Below, one piece after another: positions 57,179-64,000 of a stretch of DNA of 64,000 nt. The translations under genes and the position numbers were made by a program. Origin of the DNA: Bog-532 sp963830385. GTDB lineage: Bacteria > Actinomycetota > Actinomycetes > Streptosporangiales > Streptosporangiaceae. The notes under the pieces were generated by a model. The model saw nothing but the letters and a program-made list of their open reading frames with translations. It was not told the origin of the DNA and did no database searches. Each line of letters opens with the position of its first letter. The first letter of the stretch is position 1. The DNA lies in NCBI GenBank assembly GCA_963830385.1, contig CAWHMD010000009.1:682001-746000 (forward strand), written 5' to 3'.

Positions 57179-58135
57179 ATGCGACGCATCGTTGCGCTTT
57201 TCGTACTACCGCTGATCGCCGGCTTGGCGCTGGTGGGCTGTGGCTCGTCCAAACCGGCGTCACCGAACGCGTCCGTCACCGCTAAGGGCTCGTTCGGTTC
57301 GTCGCCCAAGGTGACGATCCCGAAGGAAAAGGCGGGCACCACGCTGGCGGTCAAGACGCTGGTGCAGGGCCAGGGCGCGGCGATCAAGAAGTCGGACCTG
57401 TTCCTGTCCAACTTCACCATCTACGTGTGGAGCGGTAAGACCAACAAGCTGCTCGACTCCACCTACTCCAGCTCGCCGCAGGTGCTCCCGGCCTCGCTGC
57501 TGCCCGGCATCCAGAGCGCGGTGACCGGTGCCAAGGTCGGCAGCCGGGTGCTGGCGGTCATCCCGCCCAAGGAGGGCTACGGCTCCAGCGGGAACTCCGA
57601 GCTGGGCGTGACCGGCTCCGACACGCTGGTGTTCGTGATGGACCTGATCCAGAAGTACTCGTCCGGCACCGTCGGCGCGACCGGCACCCAGACCTACAGC
57701 GGCGGTGGCAGCCTGCCCACGGTCAGCGACGCCAAGGGCAGCGCGCCTAAGATCACGATCTCCAAGAAGGCCACCCCGCCCAAGACGCTGGTGGCCAAGA
57801 CCCTGATCAAGGGCACCGGCCCGGTCGTCACCAAGGGCGAGGACGTGGTGGCGCAGTACACCGGGGTCAACTGGCGCACCGGCACGGTGTTCGACTCGTC
57901 CTGGTCGCGCAGCTTGCCGTACAGCTTCAAGATCGGCGCTTCCCCGAGCCAGGTCATCCCCGGCTGGGACAAGGGCCTGGTCGGCCAGACCGTGGGCAGC
58001 CGGGTGCTGCTGATCATCCCGCCGTCGGACGGTTACGGCAGCGCGGGCCAGCAGCAGGCCGGCATCAAGGGCACCGACACGCTGGTGTTCGTGGTCGATA
58101 TCGTCGGCGCGGTCAGCCCCAACGCCACGAGCTGA
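57179..58135 (+). CDS. lipoprotein with two FKBP peptidyl-prolyl isomerase domains
   Basis: Exported lipoprotein of 318 residues. Signal peptide with lipobox LALVGCGSS (lipidated C21). Two FKBP-type domains: ~55-160 (LFLSNFTIYVWSGKTNKLL, SRVLAVIPPKEGYG) and ~205-312 (VVAQYTGVNWRTGTVFDSSW, VIPGWDKGLVGQTVGSRVLL). The first has lost some active-site aromatics, the second keeps them. Such a gene is usually the direct neighbour of pafA and pafBC in actinobacteria. Here it is 8.2 kb from pafA, with the glycan locus between. Confidence 0.92.
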   Translation: MRRIVALFVLPLIAGLALVGCGSSKPASPNASVTAKGSFGSSPKVTIPKEKAGTTLAVKTLVQGQGAAIKKSDLFLSNFTIYVWSGKTNKLLDSTYSSSPQVLPASLLPGIQSAVTGAKVGSRVLAVIPPKEGYGSSGNSELGVTGSDTLVFVMDLIQKYSSGTVGATGTQTYSGGGSLPTVSDAKGSAPKITISKKATPPKTLVAKTLIKGTGPVVTKGEDVVAQYTGVNWRTGTVFDSSWSRSLPYSFKIGASPSQVIPGWDKGLVGQTVGSRVLLIIPPSDGYGSAGQQQAGIKGTDTLVFVVDIVGAVSPNATS

Positions 58136-58149
58136 CCCGGCGTTCGGCG

Positions 58150-59841
58150 ATGGGCCGTCCGGTGCCCGGCCCGGCCTCGGCCGGGCCGGCCCCGGACGGG
58201 CAACCGTCCACCTCTGACAGGCTCTCGCCGGAGGTGGACGGGCCGCGCTGGTGGCGGCGGCTCGTGTGGCCGGCCGGTCTGGCCGTCGCCGCCGCCGTCC
58301 TGTTCCTCGCGTACCTGCGGCTGAGCAACACCTACCCGGAGGATTCCGACCAGGCCAACCTGGGCCTGCAGGCCTGGGACATGCTGCACGGCAACCTGCT
58401 GCTGCACGGCTGGGTGCTGTCCGATGTGTCGTTCTTCACCACCGAGTTGCCGCAGTACCTGCTGCTCGAGCTGATCAACGGGCTCAACCCGGGCACGTTC
58501 CACCTGGCCGCGGCGATGACCTACACGCTGGCCCTGCTGCTGGCGGTCATGCTCGGCAAGGGCCGGGCCACGGGCGGCCGCGGGCTGGCCGGGGCGCTCC
58601 TGGCGGGCGGCATCATGCTGGCCCCGCAGCTCGGCGTCGGGGTGTTCGTCCTGCTGCTGACCGTCGGGCACTTCGGCACCTCGGTGCCGCTGCTGGTGAC
58701 CTGGCTGGTGCTGGACCGGGCCCGGCCGCACTGGTACGTGCCGGTCCTGGCCGGGTTGCTGCTGGCCTGGGCGGCCATCGCGGACGCGCTGGTGCTGCTG
58801 GTGGGGGTCGCCCCGCTGGCCGCGGTGGCCCTGGTCCGGGTGGTGGCCGCGCTGCCCGGCCGCCGGGGCTGGCGGCCGGTCTGCTACCACCTGTCGCTGC
58901 TGGCGGCGGCCGGGGCCGCGGCCGGGATCTGGGCCGGCTCCGCGCCCACGATCCGCGCGCTCGGCGGGTACAGGGTGCACCAGGTGCCGTTCCGCCTCAA
59001 CGCCTGGTCCACGCTCGGCCCGCACGCCAGGACGGCCGGGCTGAGCCTGCTGGCCCTGTTCGGCGCGAACTTCCAGGGCGCCCACGGCGAGCCCGCGGTG
59101 GCCTTCGCGGCCCTGCACCTGGTGGGGGTGGCGGTGGCCGCGCTGGCCCTGGTCCTGACCGCCGGCCGGTTCTTCCGCCGCGACCTGGTCGACCAGATCC
59201 TGGCCGTCGCGATCGTGCCCGCGGTGGTCCTCTACCTGGTCAGCAACTTCTCCAGCGGCATCCTCAACGCCCGGGAGATCGGTGTGGTCCTCCCGGCCGG
59301 CGCCGCCCTGGCCGGCCGCACCCTGGCCCCGTGGCTGGTCCCTCAGCTCCGCGCACGACGCCTGCCCCCACGGCGCCGTCGCCTGACGGCGTCGCTGCTG
59401 GCCCTGGTGCTGGCGGGCTACGCCGCCTGCCTCGGTTACCAGCTGACCCAGCCCACCGTCCCGGCCGCCAACGCGCGGCTGGCCGGCTGGCTGGCGGCCC
59501 ACCACCTGACCCACGGCCTGAGCGGCTACTGGCAGGCCAGCAGCACCACCGTCGACAGCCGCGATCACGTCACCGTCCGCGCGATCGCCGGCCACTTCAG
59601 CGGCGTCGTCCCCTACAACTGGGAAGACAAGCCATCCTGGTACGACTGGCAGACCCAGTACGCCAACTTCGTCGTGCTCCAGGACCAGCCCGGTTACTTC
59701 AACGACTGGACCCCCGCCCAGCAGGTGAAAAGTGTCTTCGGCGCCCCCGCCGAGACCTACCGCACCGGCCCCTACACGATCCTCGTCTGGCACAAGAACC
59801 TCCTGCTGACCCTCCACCAATGGGAGCAAAGCGTCAGCTGA
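58150..59841 (+). CDS. GT-C-like membrane protein, family I copy 3
   Basis: Third paralog, 563 residues, on the far side of the FKBP gene. Shared parts: DSDQANLGLQAWDMLHGN, LSDVSFFTTELPQYLLLEL, MTYTLALLLAVML, and at the end TTVDSRDHVTVRAI, SWYDWQ and YTILVWHKNLLLTL. The first ~35 residues are proline-rich and cytoplasmic. It lies 14 bp after the FKBP stop, so it is read from the same transcript. The GT-C function is inferred from topology and the loop motif. Confidence 0.77.
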   Translation: MGRPVPGPASAGPAPDGQPSTSDRLSPEVDGPRWWRRLVWPAGLAVAAAVLFLAYLRLSNTYPEDSDQANLGLQAWDMLHGNLLLHGWVLSDVSFFTTELPQYLLLELINGLNPGTFHLAAAMTYTLALLLAVMLGKGRATGGRGLAGALLAGGIMLAPQLGVGVFVLLLTVGHFGTSVPLLVTWLVLDRARPHWYVPVLAGLLLAWAAIADALVLLVGVAPLAAVALVRVVAALPGRRGWRPVCYHLSLLAAAGAAAGIWAGSAPTIRALGGYRVHQVPFRLNAWSTLGPHARTAGLSLLALFGANFQGAHGEPAVAFAALHLVGVAVAALALVLTAGRFFRRDLVDQILAVAIVPAVVLYLVSNFSSGILNAREIGVVLPAGAALAGRTLAPWLVPQLRARRLPPRRRRLTASLLALVLAGYAACLGYQLTQPTVPAANARLAGWLAAHHLTHGLSGYWQASSTTVDSRDHVTVRAIAGHFSGVVPYNWEDKPSWYDWQTQYANFVVLQDQPGYFNDWTPAQQVKSVFGAPAETYRTGPYTILVWHKNLLLTLHQWEQSVS

Positions 59842-59917
59842 CCCCGCCCGGCCTGCCGTCGCCCGCTGCGTGCCTCTCCCAGCGCTCTGGTCCCGTGCGT
59901 TTCAAGATCAATCGCCG

Positions 59918-59954
59918 GGTTGCGTTGACGGCGCTATTCACTGATAACGCAACC
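59918..59954. terminator. inverted repeat between convergent membrane-protein genes
   Basis: GGTTGCGTT (59918-59926) and AACGCAACC (59946-59954) form a perfect 9-bp stem around 19 bases, between the convergent genes ending at 59841 and 59993. It may be a terminator, though the loop is long and no T-tract follows. Confidence 0.4.
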
Positions 59955-59992
59955 GAGCAATGGATCATGACCGGGGATACTTGCTCCGGGGC

Positions 59993-61237
59993 CTACAGGA
60001 CCATCGTGCGGTAGATCAGGACGGTCAGGAACATGGGGCCGGCGGTCGCGGCGAACCACCACAGCTTGCGCGGGGCTGCGAACAAGATGAGCGTTGCCAG
60101 CAGATAGACCTCGACGAACGAGCGCAGGTCGGCGTAGCCGTCCCAGTTGGTGGGGGACAGGCAGAAGATCTCCACGACGTACAGGACCAGCGCGAGCCGC
60201 TCGTAGACCGGGACCGTGGTGGCGCGCAGCGAGCACAGCGCCATCACCGCGAACAGCGTCAGGACCAGGAGCTCCAGGCACCAGATGATGATCGCGCCGG
60301 GGGCACCGGGGACCGAGGCGGCCAGGTGACCGAAGTTGTGGCCGATGGCCATGACCGCGGCCACGAACGGTGCGCCGGCGTTCTTGCCGCTGTCCTGGAA
60401 GATCGGGATCACGCCGGAGGCCAGCCTGAGCACGACCTCCCAGGCCACGAAGATCAGCGCCGGGATCAGCCAGACCAGGTCCTCGCGGCCGGGCCGGGCG
60501 CGGCGGCGCGCCATCGCGACCAGCCGGACGATCGCCAGCGCGAAGGGGGCGATGAGGGCGGTCTCCCGGGTCAGGCCGGCGAACGCGAACAGGCCGGCCG
60601 CCGCCAGCCACTGGCGGTGCCGGTAGGCGAGGATGCCGCCCAGCAGGCAGGCGGCGGCCAGCGGCTCGGTCAGGTCGCGGGCCACGCTGGTCGCGAGGCC
60701 GAAGTACCCGGCCAGCAGCAGGCCCCACAGCGCGTGGCGGCCGGCCTCGTGGGCGAACTGGCCGCCGAGCACGGCGATGGCGCCGACGGCCAGCACGTTG
60801 ATGATGACCAGGGCCCACGGCAGCGCCGGAACCTGGCCGGCCGAGCCGAGCCAGACCAGTGCCGAGTAGCCGATCCGCACGAACCGGTACCAGGCGTCCA
60901 TGCCGATGCCGTAGGCGGACCAGCTCAGGTTGGCCGGGTTCCGGGCCATCCGGTAGTAGAACTGGCCGTCGTACCCGAGGTAGCCCTGGACCTCGACCCC
61001 GCCCGGCAGCAGCCACCGGTAGGCGTAGACGTCGCCGATCAGCGCCAGCCCGGACACGTTGCCCTGCAGCCGGACCAGGACCCGGGCCACCACCTCGGCG
61101 GTCATCGCGACGACGGCGATGATCCCGGCCACGACCGGCCGGTCCAGCCGGGTGCGGAGAGCTGCCAGGCGGGCCCGGAGAGCAGGCCGCGCCCTTGTGA
61201 CGTTTGTTTCCGTGGCTGCGGTCGGTGCAGCGTTCAT
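59993..61237 (-). CDS. GT-C-like membrane protein, family II copy 1
   Basis: Membrane protein of 414 residues with ~10 helices. The first loop has GYLGYDGQFYYRMARNP, a motif of actinobacterial GT-C-like mannosyltransferases; further family parts are RFVRIGYSALVWLGSAGQ, VARDLTEPLAAACLL, LTRETALIAP and SPTNWDGYADLRSF. ATG 61237 follows AGGAGG. It is nearly a duplicate of the next gene upstream on the strand (61308-62531). Unlike family I, it lacks a C-terminal soluble domain. Confidence 0.8.
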   Translation of the reverse strand: MNAAPTAATETNVTRARPALRARLAALRTRLDRPVVAGIIAVVAMTAEVVARVLVRLQGNVSGLALIGDVYAYRWLLPGGVEVQGYLGYDGQFYYRMARNPANLSWSAYGIGMDAWYRFVRIGYSALVWLGSAGQVPALPWALVIINVLAVGAIAVLGGQFAHEAGRHALWGLLLAGYFGLATSVARDLTEPLAAACLLGGILAYRHRQWLAAAGLFAFAGLTRETALIAPFALAIVRLVAMARRRARPGREDLVWLIPALIFVAWEVVLRLASGVIPIFQDSGKNAGAPFVAAVMAIGHNFGHLAASVPGAPGAIIIWCLELLVLTLFAVMALCSLRATTVPVYERLALVLYVVEIFCLSPTNWDGYADLRSFVEVYLLATLILFAAPRKLWWFAATAGPMFLTVLIYRTMVL

Positions 61238-61307
61238 CGTTGGCGGCCTCCTCTCGGTTCCCATCATGGCCGATGGGACGGATGGCCGCGCAAACAGGGC
61301 GATGCTG

Positions 61308-62531
61308 TTACAAAACCAGCATCCGGTAAACGGCGACGGTCAGGAACAGCGGCGCGGCCGAGGCAGCGAGCCACCATAGCTTCCGCGGCGCGGCGAACAG
61401 GACGATGGTAGCCAGCAGGAAGACCTCGGCGAATGAGCGCAGGTCGGCGTAGCCGTCCCAGTTGGTGGGGGACAGGCAGAAGATCTCCACGATGTAGAGC
61501 ACCAGCGCCACCCGCTCGTACACCGGGACGGCGGTCGTCCGCAGGGCGAGCAGGGCCGCCACCGCGAACACCATCAGGATCAGGAATTCCAGGTCCCAGA
61601 TGATGACCGCGCCGGGAGCGCCGTGCACCGAGGTGGCCAGGTGGCTGAAGTTGTGGCCGATGGCCATGATGGCGGCCACGAACGGCGCGCCGGCGTTCTT
61701 CCCGCTGTCCTGGACGATGGGGAATTCGCCGGTGCCCAGCTTGAGGACCAGTTCCCAGGCCACGAACACCGCGGCCGGGATCAGCCAGACCAGGTCCTCG
61801 CGGCCGGGCGGGATGCGGCGGCGCGCGATGCCGGCCAGCCGGGTGACGGCCAGCGCGAGAGGGGCGATCAGGGCGGTCTCGCGGGTCAAGGCGGCGAACG
61901 CGAACAGCCCGGCGGCCGCGGGCAGCCGCCGGCGCCGGTAGGCGAGCAGGGCCGCCAGCAGGCAGGCGGCGGCCAGCGGCTCGGTCAGGTCGCGGGCCAC
62001 GCTGGTCGCGAAGCCGAAGTAGGCGGCCAGCAGCAGGCCCCACAGCGCGGGCCGGCCCGCCTCCCGGGCGAACAGCCCGCCCAGGGTCGCGATCGCCGCC
62101 AGAGACAGCACGCTGATCGCGGCCAGCGCCCACGGCACGGCCGCGTGCTGGCCGGCCGAGCCGAGCCAGGCCAGCGCCGAGTAGCCGATCCGCACGAACC
62201 GGTACGTGCTGTCGATGCTGATGCCGTACATGGTCCGCTGCAGGCTGGCCGGCGCCAGGGCCATCCGGTAGTAGAACTGCCCGTCGTAACCGGGGTAGCC
62301 GAACACCTCGGTCCCGGCCGGCAGATGGCCGGGGTGACCGTAGACGTCACCGATCAGCGCCAGCCCGGAGATCTGGCCGTGCAGTTTGACCACGGTCCGG
62401 ACGGCGATCTCGATGACCGCCAGCACGCCGGCGATCAGGCCCGGCACGTAGGCCCGGTTGGCCGCCGTGCGCCACCCGGGCCGCTGATGCGGCAGCGTCG
62501 CCTGGCCCGCGGTAGCCGATGCGAGCGTCAT
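61308..62531 (-). CDS. GT-C-like membrane protein, family II copy 2
   Basis: Membrane protein of 407 residues, tandem paralog of the previous one with the same motifs (GYPGYDGQFYYRMALAP, RFVRIGYSALAWLGSAGQ, DSGKNAGAPFVAAIMAIGHN, SPTNWDGYADLRSF). ATG 62531 follows GGGAGG at some distance; the frame could extend to 62576. There are 70 bp between the two copies. The Asp in YDGQF would be the catalytic residue if it is a lipid-linked sugar transferase. Confidence 0.8.
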   Translation of the reverse strand: MTLASATAGQATLPHQRPGWRTAANRAYVPGLIAGVLAVIEIAVRTVVKLHGQISGLALIGDVYGHPGHLPAGTEVFGYPGYDGQFYYRMALAPASLQRTMYGISIDSTYRFVRIGYSALAWLGSAGQHAAVPWALAAISVLSLAAIATLGGLFAREAGRPALWGLLLAAYFGFATSVARDLTEPLAAACLLAALLAYRRRRLPAAAGLFAFAALTRETALIAPLALAVTRLAGIARRRIPPGREDLVWLIPAAVFVAWELVLKLGTGEFPIVQDSGKNAGAPFVAAIMAIGHNFSHLATSVHGAPGAVIIWDLEFLILMVFAVAALLALRTTAVPVYERVALVLYIVEIFCLSPTNWDGYADLRSFAEVFLLATIVLFAAPRKLWWLAASAAPLFLTVAVYRMLVL

Positions 62532-62623
62532 CGACGTGTGGCCTCCCCCCGGTTCCTGTCCCAGGGGCCGGCCCACTGCCGGCCTAAGGACGCCGCACAG
62601 CGTATCTAACTCTTAGTGTCTAT

Positions 62624-63046
62624 TCAGTCGCTATCTGTGAGTTCGTCGATGACCAGGCCCAACCCGATCCCGGCCATCCAGACGTCCTTGGCCAGCGCCG
62701 TGCCCTGCTGGGTGGGCAGCGGAGTGCCCTCCTTGCGCATACCGGGCGTCCGGGCGTAGAGGCCGAGCAGGCCGCCGGAGAACGCGGTCAGGCCGGCCCC
62801 GGCCACCACCGAGGGGACGAACGGCAGCAGCAGCGCGGTGCCGAGCGCGATCTCGGTCCCGGCCAGCAGCTTCACGAAGTCCTCGGGCTTGAGCTTGGCC
62901 AGGAACGGATAGGTGCCGGCCGCGAACCCGTGCAGTTGCTGGGCCGTCGCTTCGTCGGCCGACAACTTGCCGATCCCCGACTGCAGGATGAACGCACCGG
63001 TCACCACGCGCTGCGGTACGTGCCGCCATTTCACCGGAAGTCTCAT
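62624..63046 (-). CDS. DoxX-family membrane protein
   Basis: Membrane protein of 140 residues with four helices. VVTGAFILQSGIGKLSADEA and LKPEDFVKLLAGTEIALGTA are DoxX-like; the C-terminal TALAKDVWMAGIGLGLVIDE fits. ATG overlaps the stop of the DUF3866 gene by four bases, so they are co-translated. DoxX proteins are often linked to redox or thiol stress; function here is not known. Confidence 0.87.
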   Translation of the reverse strand: MRLPVKWRHVPQRVVTGAFILQSGIGKLSADEATAQQLHGFAAGTYPFLAKLKPEDFVKLLAGTEIALGTALLLPFVPSVVAGAGLTAFSGGLLGLYARTPGMRKEGTPLPTQQGTALAKDVWMAGIGLGLVIDELTDSD

Positions 63047-64000
63047 GATCCGATTGTTGCACCGCGTAGCAGCGTGCCGGCGTGGCGGCCCGCCGCGGCG
63101 CAGGCCAGGAAATAGGCGTGATCCTGGTCGAGTCCCCGGCCCATGGTGGACAGCGGGGCCGGGCTGGCCCGCAACGCCTCGTCCAGGCCTTCGAGGCCCA
63201 CCGTGACCAGCGTGTGCCGGGCCGCGAGCGGTTCGGCCGCCCGGGCCACCAGCCCGCCGAACTCGCCCGGCAGGTCCGGCACCACCACGTCGGCCCGGGC
63301 CAGCGCGACCCGGCCGTAGGAGGTCAGGCTGTGGTGCGAGATGCCGCGGTGCCGCTCCCGGGGGTCGGCGTCGCTGATCCGCAGCGAGGCGATCGGCCGC
63401 CCGCCGAGCGCGGCGGCCGCGTTCACCGCCTCACCGGCCGCCACCCCGGAGAATCCCCAGCGGGTGCCGGTGCCGAGGTTGCCGGGGCCCTGCGCGACCA
63501 CGGCGACGTCCGCCCCGAGCACGTGCCGGGCCGCCAGCAGCCCGGTGTGCAAGGTGACGGTCTCCAGGTCGCCGCCGAACGCCTGGCCCACGGTCACCGT
63601 CCCGGCCAGCCAGCCGGTCTCGCGCAAGGTGGCGCAGGTCCGCGAGAACCAGGCGGGCAGCGCCCCGCCGTCGGTCATCACGTACGCGGCCCGCACCGGG
63701 CCCGCGCTGGCGTACAGGCCGGCCAGGATCGGGGCGAGCGCGGAGTGCAGGTCGGCCACCACCACCGGCAGGCCGTCCAGGTCGTCGGCCTCGCGCAGCA
63801 CGTCGTGGTGCGGCGAATCCTGCTCGTCGGCGCCCAGCACCACCGCCTGGAGCGGGGTGTACCGGGCCTTGACCAGGTGGCCGGGCCCGCTGCGGTCCGC
63901 TGGCAGCCGGTCGGGCACCGCCACCACCAGCGCGTACCCGCCGGTGCCGAGGGCCAGGTCGAGGGCGGTGGTGTTGAGCAGCACTCGGTCGCCAGGCTCG
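63043..64000 (-). CDS. DUF3866 family protein, N-terminus cut by window edge
   Basis: Actinobacterial protein of unknown function often near the pafA/pafBC region. The frame is open to the end of the window, reading EPGDRVLLNTTALDLALGTGG at the edge, which matches the interior of the family; a GTG at 63984 is an internal Val, not the start. About 50 residues are missing from the N-terminus. Conserved parts are AVVAQGPGNLGTGTRWGFSG and HRGISHHSLTSYGR, suggesting a nucleotide or phosphate-binding fold. Co-translated with DoxX. Confidence 0.88.
   Translation of the reverse strand, partial: EPGDRVLLNTTALDLALGTGGYALVVAVPDRLPADRSGPGHLVKARYTPLQAVVLGADEQDSPHHDVLREADDLDGLPVVVADLHSALAPILAGLYASAGPVRAAYVMTDGGALPAWFSRTCATLRETGWLAGTVTVGQAFGGDLETVTLHTGLLAARHVLGADVAVVAQGPGNLGTGTRWGFSGVAAGEAVNAAAALGGRPIASLRISDADPRERHRGISHHSLTSYGRVALARADVVVPDLPGEFGGLVARAAEPLAARHTLVTVGLEGLDEALRASPAPLSTMGRGLDQDHAYFLACAAAGRHAGTLLRGATIGS

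Noticed and set aside
49163..62531. Secondary-metabolite gene cluster
   Set aside because: No polyketide, peptide synthetase, terpene or tailoring enzymes; the content is sugar nucleotide and GT-C-like membrane proteins, which fits a surface glycan.
1..64000. Mobile element, prophage or integrated plasmid
   Set aside because: No transposase, integrase, phage structural gene, terminal repeat or tRNA attachment site was found.

Overview
The window looks like chromosomal DNA of a GC-rich actinomycete. Evidence: strong G/C bias at third codon positions, a Pup ligase (pafA), three LLM-type (probably F420-dependent) oxidoreductases, actinobacterial families of the DUF3145, DUF5998 and DUF3866 type, a one-lipoyl-domain E2 with lpdA, and many genes whose start codon lies 6-7 nt after a TANNNT-type -10 box (leaderless). 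A filamentous or Streptosporangiales-like genus is plausible, but the sequence does not settle this. I found no rRNA, tRNA, transposase, integrase or CRISPR array.

Layout. 0-3 kb: end of a pyrimidine/hydantoin degradation operon (nitrilase-type amidohydrolase, dihydropyrimidinase, LLM oxidoreductase). 3-5.7 kb: methionine sulfoxide repair (msrB-msrA), aldo/keto reductase, LexA-like DNA-binding protein. 5.7-17.7 kb: an accessory mosaic with an autoregulated ArsR/SRPBCC pair, cupin, broken MocR regulator, RibD-like reductase, shortened GNAT enzyme, Cys-containing ArsR/SufR-like regulator, folE-tal-FAD reductase-LLM operon, broken AraC regulator, EntS-like exporter, HxlR regulator and a third LLM enzyme. 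Three proteins here show internal deletions.

17.7-24.7 kb is the most unusual part. It holds two paralogous secreted proteins with eight conserved cysteines, two MntP-like exporters, and a membrane-anchored HtrA-like protein in which all three catalytic residues are replaced. The genes run A1>, B1>, <C, <A2, B2>. I propose it as an undescribed envelope/metal system.

24.7-30 kb: sucB, lpdA and pepA, all on the minus strand. 30-49 kb: ChrB-like protein, FTR1/COG4280-like membrane protein, cobS, DUF5998 plus phosphodiesterase, MarR-GNAT fusion, lnt, DUF3145, a small CBM48 protein, a phosphosulfolactate synthase-VOC-histidine phosphatase operon, a two-component system divergent from an ABC exporter, an aldehyde dehydrogenase and pafA.

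49-62.5 kb: a surface-glycan locus (nucleotide-sugar dehydrogenase, GT2, NAD-dependent epimerase and six GT-C-like membrane proteins in two families) lies between and around pafA and a tandem FKBP lipoprotein that is usually its close neighbour. The right end holds DoxX and a DUF3866 gene that runs off the window.

Coordinates and starts are from reading the sequence. Where I moved a start, the reason is a Shine-Dalgarno sequence, a -10 box, an overlap with the previous stop, or alignment with a paralog. Family names come from motif recognition without database searches.
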